From Dysidea avara (Eukaryota > Porifera > Demospongiae > Dictyoceratida > Dysideidae), in the NCBI RefSeq assembly GCF_963678975.1, contig NC_089275.1, positions 23,497,977 through 23,561,976 on the forward strand: DNA of 64,000 nucleotides. The letters are read 5' to 3'. How positions within the stretch are numbered: the first letter of the stretch is position 1; every line of letters begins with the position of its first letter. The notes under the pieces were generated by a model that had not been told where the DNA came from, did not search any database, and saw only the letters and a list, made by a program, of their open reading frames with translations. This document shows, piece by piece, positions 1-12,991 of this stretch. Made by a program: the position numbers and the translations under genes.

Positions 1-2124
1 AGAATAAACTTGAACTGCATATGTGAATTCATGTAATGACTACAATATTCAGCACTCTATAGCATACATTAAAATCAAGACTTAACATGTAGCAATATAA
101 CATATGTACCACACCCTGTGGTAAAGATCAAAAGCACCATACTGTGGTATATAACTGATATAACATGGTTTGTGGCTACACTTACCATATATGGTGTAAC
201 TTCACACATTACGTGAAATCTTTATCTAAACAATAAACAAGTCCAAGTGCTTAAATCAACCAACTATTTACTTGAGTTACAGAATGGATTGCCGATGAAC
301 CCTTGTCTCCTTTGTGAATAACTGAGTAATCACAAGTAGAGTACTGGTGTGGTATCGCTAAAGACTCTTAAACACCTACTCCATCAATGATTCTACTGAT
401 TTTGATCACAAACAGGTGTACTGTTTCACTATAAATTGCTACGTATCTCTAATCATTTCATCTATTGAGGAGATATAGAATATACCAGTTATAACACAAT
501 TGTTAGGAAACATATATACACTCTCCCTCGAGCATTGTGCTCTCTCAGGATCATGCGTATATTTCAGTTGTATCTCTCGTAAACATGCTATTATTACATG
601 ACAGGGGCTACCAAAATCCATTTAAATGTGTGCATGTCAACTGTTTTGTAATTGACACAGACATCAACTTTTCAAACATACAGAAGCTATACTTATAATA
701 TCTTCAAACAAGCTTTGGGACCACTAAGTACCATTAGCTGGGATAGCCATATAAATAAATAAAAGCTATCTTATATATATTCAGAGATGATAATTATTTA
801 TCATTCCATTTACTTTACATCTATTAAACATCAACAAACTCTATCAAAGAATATCTACATTGCCCCAGAGGTCTATATGTACTAAGTAAGTATCACAATT
901 CAACGATAAATCTGAGTCCAGCTACATGCTCTGAAGAATATATTTTCCACTAGAGAAACTTAACTCCAGAGCCAGCTACTTGAATCCCCTTATGTTATCT
1001 GCATTTTTGTTACTGAGTTTGTACTAGCCTGTCTAGGTCTGGATGATTCATGCTTATATAAGGCCACATAAGCTTACTTATTAGCTTCTCATCCTCGAGC
1101 TCTTGCACTCAAAATACCAGTGTGGGAGGACCGATTTTTATTTATTTTTTACTTATTAGATAGCTGAATTAGTTAGCTAAAATGACTCAGAATGCAGTTC
1201 TCTTAGACTGCTCTAGCAAGGTATCAACTTTAAAAGGTGCTAGATGGCTGCACTAAGCCACCAGTGGTGCAAAAAATCCTTGATGATTGAGGTAAGAAAA
1301 ACGGTGATGCGAGCAGGGATGAGAAACTAATATAATAAATTAAGTCTATGTGGTCTGAAATGATTTACAATGGAACCTCAGTTATGACCCCACTTATCCG
1401 GATTCTCGGTTAACCGAACTACAGAAATGACTGCTCTATTAGAATAGTGACTGTTCTATTAGGGTAGTTGAAACACTGATATTTAAAAAAAAAAAATTTC
1501 TTTGTGCTATATAATTTATGCACGGTTGGACTTTTCAGACTTATGAACCACCCCTGGTCCCAAGGGGTTCAGATAACTGAGGTTCCAGTGTACTGATCTA
1601 GCCGACCCTGGTATACAGTAGCAGGAAAGTAACCACACTAGTGTTTGGGGTCAGTTAAATTAATTAGTTGATTTAAAGGAGTTTCTTCCCTGCAGACATA
1701 GCCTAGCAACCCTTCCATTCAGTTGAGAAAACAGAAAGCTTTTAGAATACGGTATTCCCGTTAGCTCACTCAAATACTCTAGTTTGAAATATGTGGTGGA
1801 TTATATTAGTGGAATGGAATTGAAAATTGAATTCATGCAATTTGCCACCCATAGATTCTTTTTTTATATAGCTAGCACCCCTATAGTTACTCAATATACT
1901 CATACGTAAGGTATATATCATCTATACTATACCTGGAGTGCTTTCTCCCGTTGCCAGCTCCCCTGCACCTGACTGTCATTCAGTTGAAGCCTTCACCTTA
2001 CCGGAAATAGTTGGCTCTCAGTCGGGTGATCCGCAGCTAATTGATAAATCACGTGAGCGACACCAGTGCTTCTCACACAGCTGATTCAGTTGGTTCAGTT
2101 AACGTTCTCATCGCTGGTTACGAG
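1..2124. other. Upstream non-coding region
   Basis: No coding exon could be supported here; the short open frames lack splice or family support. The region holds a Tigger-like MITE at 1368-1590 (listed separately) and otherwise AT-rich unique-looking sequence. Its last part must contain the promoter and 5' UTR of the receptor gene that starts at 2125, but I see no clear TATA box. Confidence 0.5.
1368..1590. mobile_element. Tigger/pogo-like MITE, TA target duplication
   Basis: The ends are inverted copies: the left reads CAATGGAACCTCAGTTAT and the right is the reverse complement of CACTGGAACCTCAGTTAT. Both are flanked by TA. There is no coding capacity. Related ends occur at 11585-11747 and 58101-58296, so this is a dispersed non-autonomous family. 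The TA duplication and CAGTGGAACC-type ends are typical of Tc1/mariner-superfamily pogo/Tigger MITEs; the superfamily assignment is inference. Confidence 0.75.
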
Positions 2125-5100
2125 ATGAAGTCTGTAAAGCTCTTCCTGTACATTGTACTACTGGCCATAGATACAACCTCCAGTGCGGCTGATGATTTTA
2201 CAGGGCTCGTTTCAGGGGAAGGCTACTCTGAAGACTTTGGCTCAGCGGAACCATTTCTAAGTTGTAAGTTAGTGATGTACCAGACTTTTAGGCACAAATG
2301 TGGTTAGGTAGATACCCCCCGTGTTGCTCTTTCCACTCAAGGTTTGCCTGCCAGGAAGAGAGGTCACCTGGCTGCAATACTATTAAAAGTGACACATAGC
2401 TGTCATAGTGCTGAAAAGCAAGTTGCTACCACGTATAAGCAACCTAACTACTTTGCACCTCAAAAGTCTAGACACTTTAGTTTAAAGAAGTGTTTGTTGG
2501 GTTGAGTGACAGAAAAGCAGGCCAAACCAAATAGAAACTCTAACGGGCCTATTAATACACAGCTTGAGCTATTGGGATTTTGCTGTGTTAAATGGCCAAG
2601 TTGTACATGTCACTTTTAGTACTAATGTAACCTCTCTCCTATACCTGAGTGGAAAAAGTGTTATGCCAGCCTACAGTGGCTTGCTAGATTCACTTTGGTA
2701 TGCTTACATGTTTACATATAGTATCAATTTTGCATACCAGTGGATGCAGTGACCTCTGTGTAGTTTGGCTGAATGTACATGGTTGTGAATGTTTATCATT
2801 ACAAAATAAACAGGTTTTTTCCAGTGTCTTACACAATGTAACGAACACATAACAATTAACCCATACCTTATTAGGAATTGTCACGTTAATAGTGTGTGCA
2901 TGTATGTCAGCATGTTGAGACCTTTCTAGTTTGACCTATTTGATTGGCTTGCCCTGCAAGTTTTGTATTTTAATTGTGGAACATGCTACCTCAAGATTGT
3001 CAAAAAAATCCCCAGCAGCTAAGCTATTAACAATAAATGGAAAGAGACAAACGACAGACGTCATGTTGCCTCAATTTTATCAGTCTTGCTTATAACATAA
3101 TATAACAGTGTTAATTAAAAATAAATTGCAGGTGTAGTACTTGTTTGAGATGAATATTATGTAGGAGTGTATGTATATACAGAAGTTGACACGTTGTGTG
3201 TTTTATTATAATAAGTACAAGCTTGCATGTACATATTATCTGCAGGTACCATTAATCAACCCACTGTTGACTATTGCATCTCCATCTATGATGGAAAACC
3301 AGTACTCCGGGCTTTAAGTCAGGTATTTAGTTAAGTTTGTATAATATATTACCATGTGACATATTATTCATAACTGTTTGTGTAGATAATGCATGTTATT
3401 ACTAACAGCATGAAAGTGAGAGGGTCAGGCGGCACAGAAACATGCAGAACAGGGTCAAGGGTCATTCAGGTCATATCTTTATGGGTCATGATCGTCTCAT
3501 CTTAAAGGACCTAACCTGAATTCTGAATAGAACTATGTGTATTGGAAATTGTATATTGGTGTGAAGGAAGGTGACGTGCTTCACTATTATGATGATGAAA
3601 ACGTAAACAAGGCATCACTATTAAGTTTGTTCTAATGAACATAAAAGAAGTAGCAGTCTAAAATTGTTATATGACCACTCTATTAGAGCTGTGACTGTTT
3701 GAAAAATGCCACAAGTTATCCTAGGAGCCACTCCAATTTTTGTGCACAAGGATGCCTAAAGCTTACTTTGTTAACATAACAATCCACACATGCACAAACA
3801 CACACGCACACATTTACCTTGTAAACAATAATGCAGATGCAATTAATTGTGCCCTAGCTTGTGTCTGTACTTTAGTGCCAGTTGTATCTGGTGATGTTGA
3901 CTTGGTTTCATCCCTCCATGGGTGATGCAGCCACATTAAAGTTGCAAATTAGTTATATTGTAGATGTATTTTATATCCTGAATTGATCATTCATGATTTT
4001 GGAAAGTGGGCATATACAGCATGTTACCGTAAAACCACAATGTAATGGTACTTGTATCATCATATATCAGCAAAAATATTAATGTTATTTACCAAATACC
4101 ACATTTGATACTAGTAGTTAATCCTAACAGTTTTTCATCCCCTAGTTTATTTTTATGAAACCCGCACACATACTGTGGCCATGACTCATTGGACCTTAGA
4201 TAATGGAAAAGTTCGGATAAGTGAAGTCCGTACATTTATATACAGAGCAAAAATACTCTAATAGAACACACACTGCAGGCAAAACACTCTAATAGAACAG
4301 TCACTTCCACAGTTCGAATAAACAGAACTTTTGTGATGGTTGGGTAATGGGGACCACTATAATTGGTTTGTGTTTTTCACACAGTATAACTGTTTGTCTT
4401 GTATGATAGCTTTGTTTTTTTTTAATTTGTCTGTCATCTGACAAAAATTTTGACCACCTAGTGTGTTGTTTTGGGAAGTGACTTATTCTGATAGGGACTA
4501 TCAAAGGTTGATAGCAGTGGGGGTCATGCCAACATAACTTAAAGCATAATGGGTAATTGAAAGCATCAAACATTAATTATGCCAACGTAATATGGATGAT
4601 TTTCAAATATTTTATTAAAATTCACAATGCACACACCAATGATAAAGCAAACAATAAACACGATACAATATATTTCATATTAAATTTTGCAATAATAAAA
4701 TCAAGATACTCTAATAAGTCACTTAGTCAACTAGAAAAATAGACTCTAACAGAATGTTCAGCTTTGGAACTTCATTTTTATTCCGAAAGTGTAGTGTTGG
4801 GCACAATAGGAAGGACTTTTGAGAATGTAATAGGTAAAAATTTGATTATAATAGGCCGTGGTCTAATAGCAATAAGCACTGACAAAGGTGTACAAATGCT
4901 ACAGTGAATCATCAAAAGTGCAGAGGACATGTCTCGATTTGTGACTTAACACATGTACAGGTACTTTGTCATAAACACTTTATATCACAAAATCACTGCA
5001 TCGATCCTTTCAGAAAGCTAGTTATGCTACCTTTTTTCCACTGGTTTATTCAAATTAAGCCACAAACCTGTTGTTAACATAAACTATCAAGCAGCTGCCA

Positions 5101-8100
5101 CCATTTACTGTGACACTAAAATTTCTGTACTATCCAACCTACATATAAACTAGTCAGGCCAGGGGGCCAGGAGTGTTTAGCACAGTAGAAACTAGTGGTG
5201 TAGAGATAAGAAGTTGGAATTTGATGATTGCTAGTTTCTTTTATAGCTCTATGTATGTAATAGTATGACTTGTTTGTTAATCCATTACTTTAGGTTACAT
5301 CAAACTTGTCTACTCCACTGATATTTTCATTAAGTTATGAAGATGAAATCCCTTCTTTTGTGATGAAGGAAGTTCCTCCTGTTATAATGAATGCCACTTG
5401 TTCAGATCAAAATTGTACTGCATTATTTATCATTGAGCCTGTCTATGAATTATATGATAACCTCACCGTCAATGTCACAGTCAGTACTGATAATTGTAGT
5501 AATTCAACGGTGAAGATAACTAGTGGACCTATCTGTAAGTGAACATTACTGCATTCATATTTATAATGAAAATCTTAATAATGCAATGTGATGCAGAATT
5601 TTCTTCTCAAGCTGGTGCTGTACAAAGATAAAATAAAATTGTCATTACTGCTACGTGTAAATTAACATCAAAGCTGTCCCATATTGTATGGTTATTATCA
5701 GGATAGAAGCATTTCTTCTGTCTACTGAAATTATCATTCAGAAAAATTACAAATTTCTTAAGCGAAAATCCAGCCATCTTTCCCTGTTATATATTAGCAA
5801 TTCTGGAACTGAAGTGAGGTTTCACTGTGGTCCATGTACTAAGGTATTTATAACAGAAGCCAGAAGTTCAAAATGTTTTTAAACATTTCTTCAATTGTAC
5901 CACTTTATAAACAGAAAAATATTGAGAAAAAATTTATTTTTTTACAGGATGACATTGATCATATAACTCCACCATCCTATGATGGATTTTTAGAATGATC
6001 CTTGAGGGAAAAATTATTTCCATTAATTTTAAAATTCTCCCAGAATTGTTATACAACTGAAAATCTTCTGCCTGTTTATTTCTAACCACATTTCTTTGAT
6101 ACTATAAAAAACTCTTGCGTAGTACACAAGACTGTTTTATAACGTCAAAGAAATGTGATAAGATTTTAAGCTACAGTATTTACACACATTTGTGTCTAGG
6201 TGTCATATTGTTTGTGAATGTCTAAAATGTTATTTATGTTAATGATCTATTACATTTACTTTAGGGACTAATGCAGTGGTTGATGTTAAAGTTGGCAAGA
6301 TAACGGAAACTGGAGCTACTATAGTTTGTGAACTACTTTGTTTCTCAAAAGACTTTGGGTGTTTGCTGACATATATAACATGGCTGAACAAGTCAGTCAC
6401 GATTCAGGATCCTACATTTCATATCTCCAACATCACAGGGGATCCATACAGCTACAGCTATCCTAGTCAAAATATAACTGTTACTGATCTGGCTAGCGAC
6501 AACATGTATCACTACTGTGTACATGCCATTAATTTGACTACTATGAATATTAGTGGTTTTCCATTGTGTGGGAATTTTACAACTGTTACAAAACTTCACC
6601 ACAATGAATCTGAAGGTAGTGTATATAGTAATGTCATATCCCATAATAGATGACACAATTATTTAGTATGTGCAAAACCAAAATACACACTTTTTATAAA
6701 CTCTTATCAATGCAGCAGTATTGTGTTATTAATTGCCATTCTAATAGTGTGATTTCGTTACCACACAGTATGATACGGCAGAAGTAGAAAATTTGACAGT
6801 AAAAATTAAATATTTAGCAAATTAAAAAACTTGTCTATTTGATGAATTTAAATTTAAATTTGATGGCTCCTCTTGCTTGCAGGAGCTCTTCAAGATTTTC
6901 AGATGGCATCATGAAAGCCCAAGCAAATCCAGATGGCCTTGAGTGATTGCTTTGAGTATTTATATAGCTGCATCCAAAACCACAAGTACAAATGTAGCTA
7001 CAGTAGCTACTTATCTGAGATGCATCAGTAGGAGAGTCTCTTGGTAGAATGCCTTGCTGGTGCCTCTGGCCAGCATATGAAAAAAATCTGAAAGGTACAA
7101 AGAAATGTTGGACTGCACTGTGGGACCATGTTTAGTAGCCAGTATAGCTTTTGATGTTGGCAAGATTTTTGCTGCATAGGTTCGCAGGTCTTCCCTTGAA
7201 TTTCTCCGTGTTTTTGATTCCTTTAGCTAGCCAGATATTTAGTGGTCTTAAATTTGACCATTTCAGTGGAAATTTGCCAACTGCCAAATTTAATTGCCGG
7301 TCAAATTTTCTGCGCACTGTATATTAGAGATCATGGGAATTTGAACTTTACTGCAAAAGCTTGACTTGTACCCAAGAGTCCCCTGACTGCCTTCAGTGCA
7401 ACCCACAAATGCTTCTAATAGTTTGTTACAGTTAAAAAAAATTATGCAAAGAAATTTCCTGCTGACTGATTGATTGACTCAGACCAGCATAACTCAATAC
7501 AAGGTAAGGCTATACAGGCCTGATTATTCACTGTTAGACGTTGCTTAATTCTTAATTCAGCTAGACAGGTGGCTTTGTATGTACAATGGACACATCATGT
7601 TTTGTCCTCTTTTGTGTCCTATTTCTTTCTACTGGCAGTGCAAAGTGTTCATTTGCTGTAGCATGAAATGGCTTCACATTTATGATGGAGTTTTCAATAT
7701 TTTCTGAAGTGACTGGATTGATTGCAGAGGTGCTTCTCATTTGTTTACTCATAATGTTGTGTAACAGGCTGAAAATAAAGTGTTAATGGCCACACTACTT
7801 AATTGTTCAGTGATTAATGGTTGGGGTGCGTTCAGACACAAAACTAATCATGATTATATCCAGCACTCTTTTGAAACAGTATGCATAGGTTTTCCAGTCA
7901 TAAGAAACAAAAAAAATAGTGAAACAAGGGGGATCGTCTACACATAATTCAGTCATGCAACATGCAACATCGACTGAAGTAGGAATTCTCTATGTCCACT
8001 AGTACATCTGCAAGTGTAAGTGACTTCCTGTTTAATTACTTTTATTTCCATGATCCCTAATCGAACTTGAAATTCCAAAGTTTTCCTTGTGCTTTTAGAC

Positions 8101-8996
8101 GTGCAGTTAGCAGGGTACGTGCATTTGTGATTTCTTATTATCCATTTCTTATATAAGTAGTAAGGTTTAGTTTCATGTATTTCAAAAGAAATTTTTTGAA
8201 TAGAGTAAAAGTACCATTTTATTAGCTATAATGAAATAAGATAGGATTTTCTGTAAGAAAGGTTTTCCTGCATGCTGGCTTTATCAGTAAATTAACCATA
8301 CAAGTCCTCAAAAACCATCGTGACCATTCTATTAGAGTATCTGACTGACTGCTCTATTAAAGTATCTTGATCTTGTATGGCTTTTTTTGAATGAACATGG
8401 TCTTTTGTAAGACAATATTCTTGTAAATTACTGTCACTGATCCGTACAGCTGTTGAACAATGCAGGTCACTTAGAAAATAAACATAACATTTAGATATTT
8501 GTACACCCTACATCAAAAATTTCAGTCCTGAAAATACCTTTAGCTTCTGGGGCCCCCTGCTCCATATACCTACTACCCTGCTGTACCCCAGCCCCTCCCC
8601 CCCTTGCCAAACTCTGGATCTGCCTTTGTGCTACATTATAGATACTAGTTTTATATTGTATTAATCTGTTTCATTATAGGTATCAGTGGAGCTCTTATTG
8701 CTGTTATTACTACAGTCCCAGTATTGGCTGTTCTAATGATTATTGTTGCCATCATGTACTACTACTGCTATAAGAAGAATAGAGCATTAGATGGACAAAC
8801 GACAGCAGCTCAATTGGCAAGAGCAGTAGCAGGTCGTAGTGGCTTCTTTGTACAGTTGGCAAGTGGTCAGGCAGATGAGCCAGAAATACGTAATGGATCA
8901 GATACGGAACAGAAACACGAGATAGATGATTTTTCACATGTGGCTCCCAGCGATGATATTTCTCTGCCTTCAGCTGAATACACCGATTCTGTTTGA
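2125..8996 (+). CDS. Type I single-pass membrane glycoprotein with Fn3-like domain (5 exons)
   Basis: Exons are 2125-2263, 3246-3322, 5294-5534, 6265-6615 and 8680-8996. All have GT-AG borders and compatible phases (1,0,1,1), giving 374 residues. The N-terminus MKSVKLFLYIVLLA is a signal peptide ending near TSSA. Exon 3 carries six N-glycosylation sequons (for example NATC, NLTV, NVTV) and exon 4 about seven more. Exon 4 is a symmetric 1-1 exon resembling a fibronectin-III or Ig-like domain, with a Tyr-corner-like segment NMYHYCVHAIN. Exon 5 encodes a transmembrane helix (GALIAVITTVPVLAVLMI) and a cytoplasmic tail of about 75 residues that is Asp/Ser-rich and ends TDSV, a possible class III PDZ ligand. 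The ATG at 2125 was chosen because only it gives a signal peptide; the frame is open further upstream. Role: probably a surface receptor or adhesion protein; I recognise no specific family. Introns hold MITE relics. Confidence 0.8.
8330..8630. mobile_element. MITE relic in receptor intron 4
   Basis: It shares internal sequence with the complete MITE at 19933-20241: the paired 'ctctattagagtat' motifs followed by 'gatcttgtatg', and a right end whose reverse complement reads like GGCAGATCCAGAGTTTGG. The termini are degraded and no target duplication is visible. The family is non-autonomous, so nothing is encoded. Confidence 0.55.
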
Positions 8997-9480
8997 ATGT
9001 CCTCTCTCCCATTGGTTACATGATAAATGATATAATGTCTTAACTGATCCATATGTACATTAACTGATGTGTTATATAGTTGGTGTGTGTTAATGTGTAT
9101 ATTGTGGTCAGCAATACTGTTAATTATATGTGACTGTGTTGTGGGATTAGCTACTTAGTGTATAATAACTATACTGTAGGCATAATTCTAGAAGCTGGTA
9201 GCTATAAGTTACATATTCTATAGAATCTGATAGTCTGCCTGTTACTAATATAGTATAGGCTTTGATGTGGCAGTGTGTGATTTCAACAATTAGTTAGCAT
9301 TAAAGTGTTATAGCTGGCCCTAGCTCTGTACTATGTAAACCAGAAACCCATACATAAAAGGTTTTTTGCTACTACTACAATTTGTGCCATGTGTTAGAGA
9401 TGATAAAATAGTGATGCATGCTATCTTTGCTAATCAGATCCAACCTGACGATCAATTTAGCTTTGTATTTTACTGTATGC

Positions 9481-9486
9481 AATAAA
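9481..9486 (+). terminator. Polyadenylation signal of the receptor gene
   Basis: A canonical AATAAA lies 485 bases after the stop codon of the receptor gene and is the first such hexamer on this strand in the 3' flank. It is the plausible 3' end of that transcript. Confidence 0.5.
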
Positions 9487-9499
9487 GCATGCATGTGGC

Positions 9500-10398
9500 A
9501 TTAAACTTGATCCTTCCTTGAGTGAATCTTTAATGCACAGACTGCAACTTTTCAGTGGTAAGTGTTCATATGGTTAGTCATATTATGGTGGAGCAGGAAG
9601 AAGTCTGTCATTAGGTGTGTTGATATAAGGTGCATGTATGCACGAAAAGTGGTTAGTACCAATGACTAGGGGATGATGACTTAATTTATAGAATTGCAGA
9701 TGCACGTATTCTCATAGTATTACTGAAAAAGACTAACTGGTACGACTCAGAGTGCAAGACTGCAGCTGCGCAACCCCATGTAATTACAATTATATGATAG
9801 GTGGAGGGAGAGATCCATCGCTAACATAATATATGCGGCACCTGGTCACCTCCAGATAAGTCAATACCATGCACCACAAGGTTAACCATTATGCTATGCT
9901 CTAATGCCTTGTACTACACAATCAGTTCCATGTAGATAAAGCTGGTACTGTGTAGCTAGCCTAATGTTGCAGTGCATAATTTGAGTGCTAAGCCACATTG
10001 AGAGCTTACGTCCATCATATAGTCCTGCTTAGTCTTGTATGACCACTGTCATCGTACAAAGATGATCTACGTGGGCATGACAAGGTGTGTGTTCAAGTAA
10101 AACAAACAAAAAAGTAAAAATGTAATAGCTAGCAGGCTACAAAAAAGGTTTGATATTGTAAGCAACTGATGCTTGAATTGAATTTTGAAATCCTCCAGAT
10201 CGGCCTTGCTACAGATTCCCTAGCCTGTAGCTATGACAACGACTCAGTAGATCTACTAAAATCCCTTTTATTGTGTAGTAAATGCCTGGCTAGTGGTCTG
10301 GTGGCATAAATGCACGGTGCTAACATAGACACCCCTACTTATGGTGCTAACAAAATTAATAAGAAATTTATTTAAATGGCGCTTAACTGATACAAATA
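9500..10398. other. Intergenic region between receptor and CARD genes
   Basis: No open frame, repeat or RNA gene could be supported. It must contain the promoter of the CARD gene, but no TATA box or NRF-1-type palindrome like the one at 27816 was found. Confidence 0.4.
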
Positions 10399-12172
10399 AT
10401 GGCGCAACCGGGGACACAAGATTGGCGAAACCTACTGGATCGTTATTTGTACGAGTTATCAGTCGCTCTACAAAACTCTATCGATGACATTTCCATGCAG
10501 CTAAAAGAAAACTTGGCCGCGTGTGAATACGCTGAGATCGATAGTGTTCCAAACAAAATGAAGAAGGTCGAGAAAGTGGTCATCTCAGTGAGGAGTAGAG
10601 ACTTGGAGACGTTTAATAAGTTTTGTGATGCACTAGAAAAGACAAACCACAAGGAACTGGTTATAAAACTGAGAGGTACAGTATACTACTATATGACGTC
10701 ATAGAACTTCCCTTCCAGTATATCTATGCTTCCACTTATAAACTGTACATGTTTAGACTTGACAACACCCACTAAGTTTATCACATCTGGTTAAACTCTC
10801 TATGACATACGCACCTAACTTACATGACATACAATAATATTGTTGGAAGGTATTTGTGGCTATAGGGACTGTCCAGAATCACTCCATTTTCCTTGCCATG
10901 GCCATTTTTGGCATTTACCATATGTGGTCATGCGAGTTCAAGGACACATCGCATTAATTATTTTTAGGTGTATTTTTTGCATCAATAATATAGAAACCAT
11001 CGAGTAGAAACCACCCAGTAAACCTTGTTCTTCCTCCTTACATCGTTTGCTATAATTGTATGTGTAAACAGTTGTTTTATTAAAGAACGTGTAAATTATT
11101 GTTCATGCATAAATAAAAACTTTTGACAAATTTCTTGCTGACTTAGTAGTTTTGGGAAAGTGTGTGGGAACCATATGGAATCAAACAGATCCGTTTTTCA
11201 AACTGACTAATGTAGAAGATTAATGCAGCCTTCACTTATTAGATACAGTAGCATTAATGATATTTTGATCACATGGGTGCATAGAGATGATGTCAGGGAC
11301 CAGGCAGGTATCTGCAGCTGGCTGCAGTACACCTGGTTTGAAAAATATACAAAAATTACCAAAATCCTCATAGGATTTATTCTGAAGTCATGAATATTAG
11401 TTTTTGAAGGCTTCATGATCAGTTGGTAGCTTGCCAAAGCGTCATATGTGAAAATTTTCATTGATAGTGTTGTAATCCCTAATTTGCAGGGTTGTATGTT
11501 GCAGTATATCACTACATACTCTTAAAATCAACTACTTGTGTTAGTCTGTATGCAATTTGAATTTGAAGGCTACTGAAGCATATACAGTGGAACCTGTTGA
11601 TCATGACACTTATAGAAAATGAGGAACACCTGCTTAATCTGGACACTTTTGATCATGGTCCCAAAATAACGATAATAACATGTAAATGAACAGGACACCT
11701 CAACATATTCAAGACACTAAGATGTCCTTAATACACAGGTTTCACTGTACCACACATTAGAACTGCCAATAAAGTACACGGCTTATTTCTCAAGTCTTGT
11801 GAAGTAGTGAAAGTCACATTTTTGTGTACTACTGTATATGTGCTACAGGCTACTTCCATCTATTACATGTAGGTCAACCATCTCCTCTCACTGGAGAACA
11901 AGCCTTCTCTATACTGCGTGCAAACTATGTTCGACTACAGGAAGGTCTACCTGTCAATGATATCCTCCCAGAACTATTTGCCAGAACTGTTGTTACAGAG
12001 AGTGAGTTCTTCACATTACAAGATCAACCCAGTGAGATTAAGCAAAGACGTGAGCTTGCAAAGTGTTTGTTGACAGCTGTACGGCGACAACAATCAAACT
12101 TTGACACTCTCTGTGATGTTCTACTCAAAACACCAGGTGTTGAAGATCTTGGGAAAACACTAGCAGCTGATG
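10399..12172 (+). CDS. Tandem CARD-domain protein, 5' part (two domain exons)
   Basis: Exon 1 (10399-10675) starts at ATG and encodes 92 residues; exon 2 (11873-12172) encodes about 100. Both end in phase 1 with G|GT donors, and exon 2 follows a clean AG acceptor at 11871-11872. Each exon is one death-fold domain of CARD type. Domain 1 has the helical spacing of CARDs (LLDRYLYELSVAL, then CEYAEIDSVP, then ETFNKFCDALEKT). Domain 2 has LRANYVRLQEGL, VVTESEFFTLQDQP, then RRQQSNFDTLCDVLLKT. CARDs assemble caspase-activating or NF-kB-type signalling complexes in the cytoplasm. The downstream part is unclear: the frame can read through the donor at 12173 to a TAG at 12196, giving a roughly 200-residue two-CARD protein, or splice on beyond the opposite-strand TMED gene. 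Domain identity rests on pattern recognition; no catalytic residue exists to check. Confidence 0.7.
10676..11872 (+). other. Intron between the two CARD exons
   Basis: This 1.2-kb GT-AG intron contains a small MITE at 11585-11747 and otherwise nothing recognisable. The opposite-strand open frame at 11207-11512 has no family resemblance and is treated as chance. Confidence 0.6.
11585..11747. mobile_element. Tigger-like MITE in CARD-gene intron
   Basis: Left end CAGTGGAACCTG and right end CAGGTTTCACTG are inverted copies with one mismatch and are flanked by TA on both sides. It is 163 bp long, non-coding, and of the same terminal type as 1368-1590 and 58101-58296. Confidence 0.75.
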
Positions 12173-12991
12173 GTAATAAAATATTGTACTGTTACTAGGA
12201 TTCAGTAATGAGCATGATAAGGTGTTTTACCCAATTTGTGGAAAGGTATAGCTTTTGAATTGAAAGTATTTTGGATTACTTAAAGTGTGTTTTGGCTCTT
12301 GTAGTCAGGTGGTAGAATAATGTGGTGGCATGGTAGATGAGCCAATCTCCTATTGTAGCAACCAAATGACAGAACTAGTCAGCCCTTGAACTGCGTAATA
12401 CATGTACAGCAGACACTTTTCATTTTGCCATCCTGAAAGTCTCCTCAAATGCTGCACTCAATACTAACTGTTCCAATATGATTACTAGATTAGAAACACA
12501 AGCACCGAAAGAGGGCCCAACTGTATGCCAGTGATACCAGTAGAATCAGTAGTGCAATAGACTACCTAACAGTTTATGATTTTAAAATATGTTTTAATAT
12601 TTTGTGCAAGGAGGTACCTTTAAAAGGAATCTGATGTTGTTCTAGCTGTGACAAAGAAATCCTTGAAGTGTGTGTTGTGTGTGTATGCTTGTGTACTGCA
12701 ACCATATACATAGTTGTTCTATTTTGTTTTTCATAGCTGAAAAGATAAAGAAACAGAACTACAGAAATGAGTAACATACAGCATTATTTATTATGTGTAT
12801 TTTTACATCTTTTAAGTGTTACATCATATATTATCTATGGTTACATTTACCTTATTTTATTTAAGTACCATTGTCGAAAAAAGATTTTAATTCATTTATT
12901 AGAAAGAAAAAAACACTACATAACACTTTCATACAAGTGTATCTTGTGGAATGAATTAATATGAAAATATACTTCTATTACAGCATACGCA

